64,000 nucleotides of DNA from Coptis chinensis (GCA_015680905.1 CM027385.1:23132501-23196500), one strand, 5' to 3'. Counted from the stretch's first letter, positions 1-11,770 are shown. Program-made: numbers and translations. Notes: generated by a model not told the origin, from the letters alone.

Positions 1-552
1 TAATTGCTCGAGTTATTTAATTTTTTTCTCGGTGAATAAATCATGTAATATGAACAGGTTCTTGGAATGATTTTTTTCGTAATGGACTTGAGTTGTCAGG
101 GTGTCTGAATGCATTGGTTTACCGGAATTTTTAGATTTACAGGAAAAAAAAAAAAAAAAAGAAGTTCGGACGGTTTCCAAAGAACTGTCATGTTACATAA
201 CAATTCTTGATAGTTTTTAGTGTTAATTTCTTGACGCTTTTGTTTCTCAAGGTGACGCTTAAATAAAAACAGTCATAAACGATGGTTTAGTTCTTGATGC
301 TTTTTCTACTAAACTATGACGGTTAAGTAAAACATGTCATGCAAAAGGATCACGTTATGACATTTATAAATGAATTTTTGTCATATTAAGTTTGAGCTTT
401 TATGTCAACTTCTCCAGAACCGTCATCAAATTTATGACGCTTTATGTTAACTTTTACGACGGGCTCTATAATGACGGTTGAATGAAAAAATTTCATTAAA
501 CTTGTTTCATGACGGCTAAAAGCCGTCTTCACAAGTCTTTTTTTTAGTAGTG
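1..552. mobile_element. CACTA (En/Spm-type) DNA transposon, terminal part
   Basis: The end at 545-552 reads TAGTAGTG, the reverse complement of CACTACTA, and is preceded by a T run, as in plant CACTA termini. A perfect 7-bp inverted repeat, GACGGCT-AAA-AGCCGTC (511-527), lies just inside it, and short TGACGG/GACGCT motifs recur in both orientations through 170-510 like subterminal repeats. The 3 bases after the end (553-555, TGA) fit the 3-bp duplication of this superfamily. The flank continues directly as retrotransposon gag sequence homologous to 47376-47400 and 49626-49650, so the transposon jumped into gag of element A. The other end and any transposase lie left of the window. There is a poly-A run at 140-158. 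Confidence 0.72.
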
Positions 553-2204
553 TGAAGAAAGAGAGACTCCTCTCTCTAACTTTAACAAATCCCTGATCGA
601 TTACCCAAAGTCTTACATCGTTCTTGTCGACCCAGTGGGGGATTTTCGAATTCCCGCGAATATTTTTAATTTGTTACTAGTATTTCATGGGTTAGATCAT
701 GAGAAGCCTTATCAGCATATGCATAGGATAGAACAAGTTCTTACCACGTTCCATCATCCTAATGTAGGCGCGAAACAAATTAAACTGAGGGTGTTTCCTT
801 TCATCCTAGCCGATATGGCGACATCTTGGTTAACTACCCAAACGCCTAATTCTGTGGACTCATGTGCCAAACTTGTTCAATTGTTTGTGGAATAGTTTTA
901 CCCACCATTGAAGACAGATGAAATGCTTTACAAGATTCATTTCTTCCTCTAGAATCCTCATGAATCCTTTTCAGAGGCCTGGAATCGTTTCACTGATCTT
1001 CTTATAGAGTGTCCACATCATAACCTTGCGAAAGACACGGTTTGTTCGTGCCTTTCTCAAGGGGCTTTTACATCATCATAAAGAGGTTAAATCTGATCTT
1101 GAGCTTAAAACTCTAATCAAATCCCTCACAAAAAAGGTAGAAGCCATTTCTATTCAACAAAAGCCTACCCCTACCATGAACGTCAACTTTATTCCATGTA
1201 ATTTCTGTTTGAGTCCTGAGCATCCCGACTCCTATTGTCCTCTTATCTATGAACAACCACCCGCAGAGCCAAATAATGTTTGCTCAATTAATAGCTATCC
1301 TATTCCTAACGCCCCGTGGAGACAAAAACCAAACTTCAGTTGGAGAAATAATCAACAAGTTATACCTCCAGGGTATAATAATCAAAATGTTAGGCTAGCA
1401 AACAATTAAAACCAAGCTCCACCACGATAAGGACAAGGACAAGGTAATTATAATAATTAAAATAATAATAATTACAATGCTAATAGAGGTATCGTTCCGG
1501 TTAATAATAACTATCACAACCCACCCGTTAATAATCAACGTGAGATAGTTCCTATCACACCACCTGTAACAACTACACATCCACTACCGGATCGTTTTGA
1601 TGCCTTCATGCAAACTCAACAACAGATTTTACAGTCTATCCAACAATCCTTACAGCAGTTAACCCAAGAGAAAGTTCAACCAAAAGGTGTGTTTCCAGGT
1701 CAAGTTATACCTAATACTAAAGCGCCAAACATAGCCTTTGAGGTAACTGGTAATACTAGTAATGAAAATGGAAATATAGGTGAGTTAAATGCCATCACCA
1801 CTCTTCGTTCTGGCAGAGTGGTTGACAACGCCGTTACTATGCCTATTGTTACACCACCGGTGGTCACTACCACTGAAAACTTACTTGACACCGAAATAGA
1901 AACTGAAGATCCTACCCTTATAGAGGTACCAGTTAAAGCACAACCTCAGAAACAAAAGGCCAAAGTTAAACATCCTGTTGATCCATATGCTAAATATAGA
2001 GAGAAACCACCGTTTCCCCTGAGATTAGCCATGTTAAACAAGGATACTAATTTTGATGAGATTAGGGAAGTTTTTAAAAATCTAACGATAAACCTACCTT
2101 TTCTTGAAGCTATTAAAAAGTTACCACAACATGCTAAGTTTCTAAAAGAGTTGTGCACTACAAGGCGTAAAACAAATATTCCAAAAGACGCCTTTTTAAC
2201 TTAA
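553..2204 (+). pseudogene. gag: gag of element A, truncated and broken
   Basis: Capsid-like gag (retrotrans_gag type) followed by a zinc knuckle and a long acidic/basic tail leading to protease. Recognisable parts are GDFRIPANIFNLL near 635, the HMHRIEQVLTTFHHP block near 718, the CX2CX4HX4C knuckle (CNFC..H....C) at 1197-1238, and the ATTLRSGR motif near 1797. The 5' end is cut off by the CACTA insertion. Defects visible against the paralogues in G and H: TAG codons at 893 and 951, a one-base shift near 1038, loss of about 130 bp after the HHHKEV block near 1085, further shifts at 1409-1607, and a TAA at 2202 where the paralogues have a Glu codon. Not functional. Confidence 0.82.
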
Positions 2205-2700
2205 CAGTTTCCCACTTTATCTGAACATAATGGAATTGTGAAGTACAAGGACCTTGGTTGTCCTACTGTACAATGCACCTTAGGGGATACCCACACAAAA
2301 ACTGCTCTATTAGACTTGGGGGCGAGTGTTAACTTACTCCCGTATTATCTATATAAACAAATAGGTCTACATGAGATGCAACCAACTAAAATAACATTGC
2401 AATTAGCTGATCGTTCTATTAAGTATCCTAAGGGTGTGGTTGAAAATATGCTTGTTAAGGTTCAAGATTTTTACTATCCAGCTAATTTCGTTATCCTCGA
2501 TACAGAAGTTGCTAATGACTTTGTTTCTATCATCTTAGGGCGTCCTTTGTTGGCAATTGCTAACGCGCTCATAAACTGCCATGATGGTTCGATGTCCATG
2601 TCTTTTGGCCATCTTTCTGTTGAAGTAAATGTTTTTAAAATGATGGAACAATTACCTAATACGACTATCGATGGAGAAGTTAGGATAATCGAGAGCTTAG
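2205..2700 (+). pseudogene. Aspartic protease domain of element A pol
   Basis: Retroviral-type aspartic protease that would cut the Gag-Pol polyprotein. The active-site motif is TALLDLGASVNLLP, with D-L-G in place of the usual D-T-G, and the C-terminal I-I-L-G-R-P motif follows near 2533. The frame is open from 2205 to 3308 and is in phase with the gag tail upstream, separated from it by the TAA at 2202. Gag and Pol were probably one continuous frame in the ancestor. This is the longest undamaged stretch of element A, but it has no start of its own and belongs to a dead polyprotein. Confidence 0.78.
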
Positions 2701-2859
2701 CTCAAGATTTTTTCAACAACACGTTTCCAGAAAATCAGATGCATCAATTCCCTTCGTTCGGAAGTTCATATTTTGATGATGACTCCTACATAGAGGAAGT
2801 CAACGCCCTTTTCCAGTCTACTCTTATCATAGATCCTTCTGTAGCTCCATCTACCGAGT

Positions 2860-4500
2860 TTGAAAATCTTCTACCTAAACAAATCTTCACTATTCAAGAT
2901 GAGGACCGTCAAGAAGCTTTTATCGACATTCATCCCACCCCTGTGCTTAAACCTCTTCTTTCTGAGTTGAAGTATATTCAACTTGATCCGAATGGTAGTC
3001 ATCCGGTGATTATATCTTCTCTGTTGTCTGCTGATGAAGAGGCACGTTTGATTTTGGTGATTAGGGAACATCGTTCAACGATTGGTTGGTCCCTAGAGAA
3101 CATTAAGGGGATTGACCCTAATGTATGCACACATCGTATACATTTGGAGGGTAATGCAAAGACTTCACGTGAACATCAGCGTCGCTTGAACCTTACCATG
3201 AAAAGGGTGGTCAGGGAAGAAGTCTTACGGTTACTCGATGCGGGTATCATATGTCCTATCTCCGGTAGCGAATGGGTAAGTCCCATTCACGTAGTTCCTA
3301 AGAAATAGGGGGTTACCATTGTGCGTAATGGTAAGGGTGAATATATTTCCACACGAGTTCTTATGAAATGTAGGATCTGTATTGATTACAGACGCTTAAA
3401 TGCCATGACACAAAAGGATCATTTTCCTTTACATACCCTTTATAGATCAGATGCTCGAACGCCTAACTGGTCATGCTTATTATTGTTTTTTAGATGGCTA
3501 CTCTGGCTATTTTCAGATCATTATCGTTCCTGATGACCAGGACAAGACTACCTTCACATGTCTTTTTGGAACATATGCCTATAAACGAATGCCTTTCGGC
3601 CTTTGTAATGCTCCTAATACCTTCCAGCGGTGTACGCTTCATATCTTTAATGACATGGTGGAGCGCTTCATAGAAGTTTTCATGGATGATTTTTCTATCT
3701 ATGGAGACCCTTTCAGTGACTGCCTGTCCAACCTGTCTAAGGTGTTAACACGGTGTGAGGAGAAAAATATGGTTTTAAATTGGGAAAAATGTCTTTTTAT
3801 GGTTAAAAAAGGAATAGTGTTAGGTTATATTGTATCTAGTGACGGCATAAAAGTAGACAAGGCCAAATTAGATTAGATAGCGTCTCTACCTATACCATGG
3901 ACTGTCCATGACATTAGAGCCTTTTTAGGCCATACAGGTTTCTATAAGCGTTTTATCAAGGATTTTTCAAAAATAGCTAGGCCTTTAACTAATCTGCTTT
4001 TAAAAGATGTCATCTTTGATTTCAATTATAACAACAAATAGGCTTTTGAAACTTTAAAAGCCGCTCTAACATCTGCACTGATTATACAGCCTCCCGATTG
4101 GTCTAAACCTTTCGAACTTATGTGTGACGCTAACGATTATGCTGTTGGTGTTTTGTTAGGCCAAAAACTAGATGATAAGCCCAATGTTATTTATTATTCT
4201 AGTAAAACTTTAAATGATGCTCAAATAAATTATACTACAACGGAAAAAGAATGTTTTAGCTGTGGTTTATGCTTTAGATAAGTTCCGTCCTTATTTGGTT
4301 GGTACAAAGACCTTAGTCTACACGGACCATGCAGCCCTTATGTACCTTCTCACAATGAAGGATGTTAAACAGAGATTGATCCTATGGATTCTTCTCCTGC
4401 AAGAGTTCACCTTAGAAATTAAGGATAAAAGAGGGGTTGAAAATGTAGTTGCCGACCACTTATCTAGACTAACCAATGACAGTGATAGTGATTCTGAGTC
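2860..4500 (+). pseudogene. pol: Reverse transcriptase and RNase H of element A
   Basis: The RT starts after a linker with the LLPKQIFTIQDED block. The palm is recognisable from VCTHRIHLE (about 3124), ICIDYRRLNAMT (about 3376), YCFLDGYSGYFQ (about 3480), the catalytic FMDDFSIYG box (3679-3705) and the FLGHTGFYKRF connection (about 3922). RNase H follows with MCDANDYAVG (about 4120), TTEKE (about 4237) and YTDHAAL (4318), which carry its acidic residues. Breaks: TAG at 3306, a shift near 3440 just before YCFLDG, TAG at 3873, TAG at 4038, and a one-base shift near 4253. The fold signature is clear but no active enzyme could be made from this copy. Confidence 0.87.
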
Positions 4501-5885
4501 CATACCTGACTCTTTTCTTAATGAGCATCTTTATGCTATTTTTTCTGCACCATGGTATACTGACATTGTGAATTATTTAGCTTCTGATATTATTCCTGAT
4601 GTTTGGTCAAGAAATGAACGTAAGAAGTTTTTGGCCAGGGTTAAGCTATACTACTGGGATGAGCCCTACCTTTTTAAGTATTATGCGGACCAAATTATTC
4701 ATCGTTGTATTCCCCAGTGGGAGTATAATGAGGTTCTATCCTTCTTCCATGACAAAGAGTGTGGTGGCCATTTTAGTGGTATGAAAACGGCAGCTAAAGT
4801 TCTTCAATGTGGTTTTTATTGGCTTACCCTTTTTAAAGATGCCTAAGTGCATTGCAAGACGTGTGTTCATTGCTAACAACTGGGGCGTATCACTAAACGT
4901 AATATGATGCCTTTAAATTCCATTATGGTAGTAGAAATTTTTGATGTATGGGGCATTGATTTCATGGGTCATTTTCCTGTTTCCCACGGTTTTATTTATT
5001 TTTTTGTTGTCATGGAATACGTGTTTAAATGGATAGAAGCCATGGCTTGCCAGAGCAATGGCCATAAGACAGTTGTGTTTTTTTGTTAAGGAATGCATTT
5101 TCTGTCGATTTGGCATCCCTAAAGCCATTATTAGTGATGGCGGAACACATTTTTGCAACAAAGTTGTTGCTTTTCTAGTTAAAAAGTACGGAGTTACCCA
5201 TAAAATAGCAACTCCTTATCATCCACAAACTAGTGGCCAAGTAGAAATTTCTAATAGAGAAATTAAAAAAATATTAGAAACAACAATAAATCCTGATAGG
5301 AAAAATTGGTTTAAGTGTCTAACTGATGCCTTATAGGTGTATCAGACTACTTTTAAAACTCCTGTAGGTATGTCTTCCTTTAGACTTGTGTTTGGAAAAC
5401 CTTGTCACTTGCCGGTTGAGTTGGAGCACCGTGCTATGTGGGCTATAAAAAGCCTTAACTTCAAATTTGATGAGGCGGGTGTCAAGTGAAAATTGCAATT
5501 AAATGAGCTTGAAGAAATCCGTAGCGATTCTTATGATCTCGCGAAAGATTATAAAGCTAACATGGAACATGTTCTTGATAAATAGATTTTGCGTAAAGAG
5601 TTTGTAGTTGGTCAAAAGGTTTTTCTTTACAACTCCCGTTTGCATATTTTCCCAGGGAAATTAAAAACCCGTTGGTCTGGTCCTTTTTTGGTTACTGAAG
5701 TCACCCCTTACGGGGCAATCACCTTGGTAAATCCCAAGGACAACAGTACATTTCCAGTTAATGGCCAATGGTTAAAACATTTTCACGAGTTAATGTCCCC
5801 GGATGTGGAGGATGTCCTTTTAAAGGACCTTGTCTATGAACCTTTGATGTTTGGTGTATTTCCTTTCATTTCCATATATTGGTAA
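4501..5885 (+). pseudogene. Integrase of element A pol
   Basis: All three integrase domains are visible. The zinc-binding HHCC region contains [18 protein letters not shown] (about 4756) followed by CKTC (about 4854). The DDE core has WGIDFMG (about 4947), ISDGGTHF (about 5130) and [11 protein letters not shown] (about 5229), supplying D, D and E. The C-terminal GPY/F-type domain reads WSGPFLVTEVTPYGAITL near 5672. The frame ends in TAA at 5883-5885. Stops at 4844 and 5333 and shifts near 5070 and 5340-5588 break it. The end of pol is followed by a stretch (5850-5950) that is also conserved in element H at 52700-52800. Confidence 0.84.
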
Positions 5886-6790
5886 GTGCACCATTAAGGT
5901 TACCGGGCCTTCTTTTTAGAGTGTGTGGCTATAAGTACCGGATCCTAAGTCCACGTTTAACGTAATTCACGTTTTCCACTCTTGCATGTTTTCTATGTTT
6001 TTGAGTCATATTTCTCTATGGAGTGATTTACGTCTTTATTGTTTTATTGTTTTCCTTTATATTAAACTTTATTCATAAAAAGTACAAAAGATTAAAACCA
6101 TAAAAATAGTATTCTAGCAAGTCTCGGGAATCTGACTTTAAAAGGCCCACGTTTTGAAACAAATTTTCTAAACTTTGTTGTCTAATTTGTTTGGGGGTGG
6201 GGTATTTGATATTTCCATTCTTGATCGCTCAACTTCCTATTCTTGTTGTTTATGCCGTTTAGTCGTATTTTGATTCGGGTTGACACTATCTATATATTTA
6301 GATTTTATTTGTTCGCATAGCTTATGTCATTCACGCACTTCGAAGCATTTCCCATCTTCTTATATGTCAACCCTAGTTAGAATTAAGTTTTTTTTATAGA
6401 TCAATGGATTGTACTCTCTGTGTTTATCATTTTCATAGCTTATTCGCAAAAATCAGACCATTAACGAATCGAGAATTTTAGTTTTAAGTTTACGAGGCAT
6501 AGGACAATATGGGCATTTTCAGTATTGTTTTGGGCTTGAGCCTAATAAGGGTACCGCACGTGATGATACAAATCCAAAAGGGAAAAACCCTTCGTGAGTT
6601 TCTTCATGTTCTTCACGCCTCCACCAGCTCAATAACACCAAACCTAAAAAAAAAAAATTATCGTGCGCCAACCACCACACCACTCCACCTCTAACTTAAA
6701 CCGAGTGATTCATCCACAAAAACCCAACTTTACCTTCAGCCCAAATTCAAATTCCAAACCTCAATAGCTCAAACCCAAAAAATTCTTCCG
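5886..6790 (+). other. Noncoding spacer between pol and ORF A, with PPT0
   Basis: I see no gene here. The polypurine motif TTTGTTTGGGGGTGGGG at 6186-6202 matches the tract that borders the 3' LTR of this family, and a copy sits at the same place in element H (53036-53051). Downstream the sequence is T/C-rich and then becomes a C/A-rich leader running into the ORF A coding sequence. Confidence 0.6.
6186..6202 (+). other. Internal polypurine-tract-like motif PPT0 (element A)
   Basis: TTTGTTTGGGGGTGGGG. It is close to the 3' polypurine tract next to the LTR (21347-21358) but lies right after pol. It is the first of four such motifs in element A. Whether it primes plus-strand DNA is inference. 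Confidence 0.55.
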
Positions 6791-6840
6791 TAACAAGCTT
6801 TCAAATCTGACCATTTTACAACCTTTTACAATGATGAGAT
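6791..6840 (+). pseudogene. ORF A of element A, first fragment before insertion of B
   Basis: The sequence runs in frame as FTTFYNDEM up to the GAGAT target site at 6836-6840 and resumes at 15365 as ISRKWQKLW. It corresponds to the FASLFYGDEMASRD region of ORF A in element H (about 53783). The reading is uninterrupted across the junction when B and one copy of its target duplication are ignored, which supports the boundaries of B. Confidence 0.6.
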
Positions 6841-7315
6841 TGTTTCGGCAATAAACTGCTTCAACACAACGAGAGCAATGGTAAAGAACACACTAAGAAA
6901 CAGAGGAATTTGATGTTGGGGGAGATGAAACTGAACCAAATAATGGCTTCCTACGTACCCAAGATCTCTTCTCTAGGGATCAAGTTTCCACGTAGTTCCT
7001 TATGAAAAATAATGTGGTATTTATATAGGTAGAGTAGAGAGTCCTTGTAGCTCAAGTAATCTTGTTGCTTGAGTAATTCTGATAGAATATAACTGTCAAG
7101 TGATAATTATCTTTTTGATAATAAATGAATCTGGACATAAATCAATGTACATTAGTGGCAAGCCATGTGGCTAAGGTTCAGCCTTAGAAACATGAGTTAA
7201 TGGGCTTATACATTGATCCATGATACTGCGAATTGGGCTTTAGCCCTGTTGATTAAATGAATAAAATAGAGACCCCTACTAATGGACGTTTGCCACGTAG
7301 GTGGGGGTCGAAACA
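6841..7315 (-). repeat. 3' LTR of element B
   Basis: 475 bp, the same length as its partner at 14890-15364. It ends in the inverted repeat TGTTTCG/CGAAACA. The minus strand contains a TATA-like CCTATATAAATAC in the middle. It abuts the polypurine tract at 7316. Confidence 0.93.
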
Positions 7316-7327
7316 CCGCCCCTCTTT
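7316..7327 (-). other. Polypurine tract of element B
   Basis: The minus strand reads AAAGAGGGGCGG directly before the TGTTTCG start of the 3' LTR, the expected place for the plus-strand primer. Confidence 0.8.
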
Positions 7328-8016
7328 GTCAGGAGAACAAAGTTCACATGGCAAAGAAGAAAAGATAAATCACGGAAAACGTGAAATAATAAAAGAGGAA
7401 GCGGAGTGTATAACAAAGTGTCGTGTGAACATAAACGATAAGAAAAATGGACAATCGGGAAAAATTCGTGAATTAGCGGAAATGAAAAAATGTCAAATTA
7501 ACGTATATGGGACGCAATGACGTAGTTAAATAAAAAATGGCCGAAAATGCACAGATAAAATAAAAGATGCACATAAATAAAATACGGGCGAAAATATCAA
7601 AAAGAAATTGAGTGCCGAATATTGTACCGAACGCATATCGTAACAAGGCGAAAGTGATGTCGACGACGCGTACCAGCGGAATAGCGATACTAGGATTAGA
7701 CTGTTGAAAACTGTTGAGAAAAATCCGCAAATTATCCGACGGAACGGGCATAAATCGGCGAATTATTGTGAATGAAATAATTGGAATCCAAAAAATGTAC
7801 AAGAGTCAAAATGTTGGTCCGAAATATGAACACGAGTAGCGTGATAAATGAGCATAAAGAAAAATAAAAGAAGTGTACAGCACATAAAACTAGGACTCCA
7901 AAATTCAATCCGGATTGGATAAAGCTTAGAATTGCGTCACCCATCTTAAGTCGGTTTGTATAATAGACTTACACAAGGACTTAGATACTGGACCATCGCA
8001 AGTTTAGGAAAAAAGC
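7328..8016. other. Noncoding 3' region of element B
   Basis: I see no family-like protein here on either strand. Open frames on the minus strand (7473-7944) are low-complexity and hydrophobic without recognisable motifs. The stretch lies between the 3' LTR and the antisense unit. Confidence 0.4.
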
Positions 8017-9500
8017 TATAAAAACAGATGGTTTTCGTGAAAAAAAACACAGAGAACATAAGGAGAGAGTTCTAAAAAACAAACCCCTACGTAGCACAAA
8101 CCGCAAAGAGAGATAAGTCTGATCGAGCTAGCAGTGTTAACCGAGAAGAAAATACAAATAAAGCACTGTGAGAGTGATCGAGTGTCCATACTGTGCCGTT
8201 GTCGGTGTCGAAGACGAAAAAAGGTTAGTACTGTGTTTGCTTATTTATACAGTCCTCTGGTTTCAGGGAAACATTCTTCTCATCTTCTACATCCAATCTT
8301 CTATCGCACCAGTAAAACTGATCGGAAAGATCACGAAAAACGGCTTATTCACAAAGTCATCTTGTTACTGGCGCCTTCAAAAGATTTTGTTGCATCTTTC
8401 GCTACAGCAAGATTTGAGAGCGGAATACTCACCCTTCAGCGCATCTTGGAGGCTGATGATACCGTGGTAAGTAACCCTTGCGCATTATGCTGTTTTATTT
8501 TATTTTATTTTTTTATTTTTTTTTTGTGCATGGCGTTGAACTGTTGAACCCCGATTAAGATTTGGGTGAGGTAGAGCGGTGTATTGTGTTTTGCCTTTCC
8601 CTCAACTGTTCTCCACCGTCATCGAACAGAAAGTATCGCGAAGAACCACAAAAACCCACAAAAACACGACGCTGTGGTTGTGAAAGATGAAGCGCCAGTA
8701 TTCAAAAGTGAATTAAGGAACATGATATGGTGCAACATTAACAAAGAAAGGGCACCGTACCTTTTTTGCTTTAATATGGCTTGGGCATCCGGAACTTAAA
8801 AGATACACATGATATGGTGCAGCGCCCGTAAAGGAAGGGCACTGTACCTGTGTTGAACCGATTTGGCCTCGTGAACCCGATTTTTGAGCTTTCTGACTAT
8901 TTTGTTTTTTTTTTTTTTTTTTTGCAGGTAGAAACGACCGTATTAAACAGGCGAAAGATAATCGAGAAGAAGAAAACTTGATGACGATCATAGATTTGGT
9001 GAGGTGGAAAGAAGGTGACAAATACAACGAACACACGACGCCACGGCGATGGTCACTTAAAGAACTACGGAAAATATTAGCACTCGAGAGATTTGAGATG
9101 GATGAAGTGTATGAATTTGAAACGAAAGTCGAAGAAGATGAAATAGTAATGACTTACTAACAATTAAGTTGCGGGAGTGCAATTCCGTTAAGCAAAGAAA
9201 TTGCGCAATTATTGAGTTACTCTGGGCTGCCAAAGAAGACGGAGAAAAGTTCGGAGACTATAACAAAGCGGTGGCAAAAAAATTCAACAGCATGAAACAG
9301 GTATGTCAATATTTTTTTACTAGTTAGCTTCAAATTTTGGTTAAGTCTGAAAGACTAACGAAAATATTTGTATTTGCGTCGCAGGTTGAAACGGCGGAAT
9401 TACGAGCAAAAGATATTGACGAAAAGTTTCGAACGGAAAGATCACAATGCCGTAGAGAAAAAATAATAATAATAATAATAATAAAGAAGCTGAATAAAGT
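8017..9500 (+). pseudogene. Antisense, apparently intron-containing unit inside element B
   Basis: On the strand opposite to gag-pol there is a TATA box (TATAAAAAC at 8017) and coding-like sequence broken by two good GT-AG introns: 8467-8927 (GTAAGT...T-tract-GCAG) and 9301-9384 (GTATGT...GTCGCAG). The second intron joins in phase FNSMKQ to VETAELRAKDIDEK. The predicted protein is charged and helical, with blocks such as RRWSLKELRKILALERF (about 9040) and NCAIIELLWAAKEDGEKF (about 9205). At least one frameshift lies near 9160, and the first intron does not keep phase with the best downstream frame. I do not recognise the family. Antisense extra ORFs are known from Tat elements. The last exon runs into the 71-bp array. 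Confidence 0.42.
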
Positions 9501-10895
9501 TTTCGCTTAAAAAGTTAACGTAATGCGAATTTTTGCCGCACGGAGAAACGACAGTTATACGAGCCTCGAAAAGTTTCGCTCAGAAAGTTCGGCTTAATGC
9601 CTTAGAAAAATTAATGAAGCTGGAGAAAGTTTTCGCGAAGAAAGGTGCCGTAATGCAAATTTTCGCCGCACGGAGAAACGACGGTTGTACGAGCCTTGGA
9701 AAGTTTCGCTCAGAAAGTTCGGCTTAATGCCTTAGAAAAAATAATGACGCTGGCGAAAAATTTCGCTCGAAGAATTTTTCGTAGAAAGATCGGCAGAATG
9801 CCTTAGAAAAAATAATGACGCTGGCAAAAGTTTTCGCTCGAAGAATTTTTCGTAGAAAGATCGGCAGAATGCCTTAGAAAAAATAATGACGCTGATGAAA
9901 ATTTTTGTTCGGAGAATTTTTCGTAGAAAGATCGGCACAATGCCTTAGAAAAATTAATGAAGTTGACGAAAATTTTCGCTCGGAAAATTTTTCATAGAAA
10001 GATCGGCACAATGCCTTAGAAAAAATAATGAAGCTGGAGAAAGTTTTCGCGAAGAAAGGTGACGTAATGCGAATTCTCGCCTCACGGAGAAACGACGGTT
10101 GTACGAGCCTTGGAAAGTTTCGCTCAGAAAGTTCGGCTTAATGCCTTAGAAAAAATAATGACGCTGGCGAAAATTTTCGCTCGAAGAATTTTTCGTAGAA
10201 AGATCGGCAGAATGCCTTCGAAAAAATAATGACGCTGGCGAAAATTTTCGCTCGAAGAATTTTTCGTAGAAAGATCGGCAGAATGTCTTAGAAAAAATAA
10301 TGACGCTGACGAAAATTTTTGTTCGGAGAATTTTTCGTAGAAAGATCAGCACAATGCCTTAGAAAAATTAATGAAGTTGACGAAAATTTTCGCTCGGAAA
10401 ATTTTTCATAGAAAGATCGGCACAATGCCTTAAAAAAAATAATGAAACTGACGAAAATTTTCGCACGAAATGTTTTTCGTAGAAAGATCGGCACAATGCC
10501 TTAGAAAAAATAATGAAGTTGACGAAAATTTTCGCTCGGAAAATTTTTCATAGAAAGATCGGCACAATGCCTTAGAAAAAATAACGACGCTGACGAAAAT
10601 TTTCGCTCGGAAATTTTTTCGTAGAAAGATCGGCACAATGCCTTAGAAAAAATAATGAAACTGATGAAAATTTTTGCTCGGAAATTTTTTCGTAGAAAGA
10701 TCGGCACAATGCCTTAGAAAAAATAATGAAACTGACGAAAATTTTAAAATTTTTCCCAAATTTTTTCAGAGAAAGATCGCACAATGCCTTAGAAAAAATA
10801 ATAATGAACTCGACGAAAATTTTCGCCGAAAATTTTTCAGAGAAAGATCGCACAATGCCTTAAAAAATAATGATCATGAAAATAGTTAACCGAAA
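9500..10895. repeat. 71-bp tandem array in the 3' region of element B
   Basis: About 19 monomers of 71 bp, each with the core GAAAATTTTCGCTCG, then AGAAAGATCGGCACAATGCC and CTTAGAAAAAATAATGA. Some monomers form a higher-order unit: a variant block (GAAGCTGGAGAAAG...) starts at 9616 and again at 10030, 414 bp apart. Monomers near 10740-10890 are shortened and diverged. An (AAT)n microsatellite sits just before the array at 9461-9483. The short repeated open frames on the minus strand are by-products of the array. Confidence 0.9.
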
Positions 10896-11200
10896 AGCTT
10901 AAGCCGGCTTAATGCATATTTCGAATAAGAAAATGAAGATTTAATCGAACAACCGTAAGACAATTGACAGAGACAATTGATTAGGTAATTGTGTGAATGT
11001 AATACTATAGAGCTAAAAACTTCTTTTGATTAAAAATAAAAATAAATATGGGTTTGTTATTGAATATTGTTGCTGTGTCAGATAACATACCTGCGGAAAA
11101 CTGACAATGTTGTAGATTTATGCAGTTGAAATGAAATAGAACGAGACGCCCCCACGTAGAGAAAAACGCCCCCAATGCATACTTAACTCGGCAAAATTAG
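10896..11200. other. Spacer between the two arrays of element B
   Basis: AT-rich and without genes. It contains two short CGCCCCC motifs near 11148 and 11167 but nothing I can assign. Confidence 0.35.
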
Positions 11201-11770
11201 ACTAAGCGAGTGTAAAAACGTTAGAACTTCGATTGTCAAAACGAAATGCGGTGACTTAGTCGGATATTGTCGTAGTGATAGTAACGGACTAAGCGAGCGT
11301 AAAAGCATTCAAACTTAGACTGATAAAGCTAAACGTGGTAACTTTGTCAGATTTGTTATAGTGATAGTAACGAACTAAGCGAGCGTAAAAGCATTCAAAC
11401 TTAGACTGGTGAAGTTAAACGTAGTAACTTCGTCAGATTTTGTTGTAGCGATAGTAATGACTAAGCGAACGTAAAAAGCGTTCAAACTTAAACTGACGAA
11501 GCTAAATGTGGTAACTTCGTCAGATTTTTTTGTAATGATAGTAATAAACTAAACGAGCGTAAAAAGCGTTCAAACTTAAACTGACGAAGCTAAATGTGAT
11601 AACTTCGTCAGATTTTTTTGTAATGATAGTAATGAACTAAGCGAGCGTAAAAACGTTCAAACTTAAACTGACGAAGCTGAATGTGGTAACTTCGTCAGAT
11701 TTTTTCGTAATGATAGTAATGAACTAAGCGAGCGTTAAAACGTTCAAACTTAGACTGACGAAAAGATGAC
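11201..11770. repeat. 87-bp tandem array next to RNase H of element B
   Basis: The marker ACTAARCGAG occurs at 11201, 11288, 11374, 11460, 11548, 11636 and 11723, giving steps of 86-88 bp and about 6.5 copies. Each unit contains CGTTCAAACTTARACTGACG and AACTTCGTCAGATTTT. The array begins right at the 3' end of the second RNase H frame, in the place where integrase would normally be encoded. Confidence 0.9.

Noticed and set aside
7473..7944. Minus-strand hydrophobic ORFs near the LTR of element B
   Set aside because: Low complexity, no motif, no counterpart elsewhere.
8224..8266. Possible intron GTTAGT...TTTCAG in the antisense unit of B
   Set aside because: Only 43 bp, below the usual minimum for plant introns.
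9732..10853. Series of about 68-aa repeated ORFs on the minus strand
   Set aside because: Two 71-bp monomers give an open frame by chance; the frames repeat with the array and have no start context or family.
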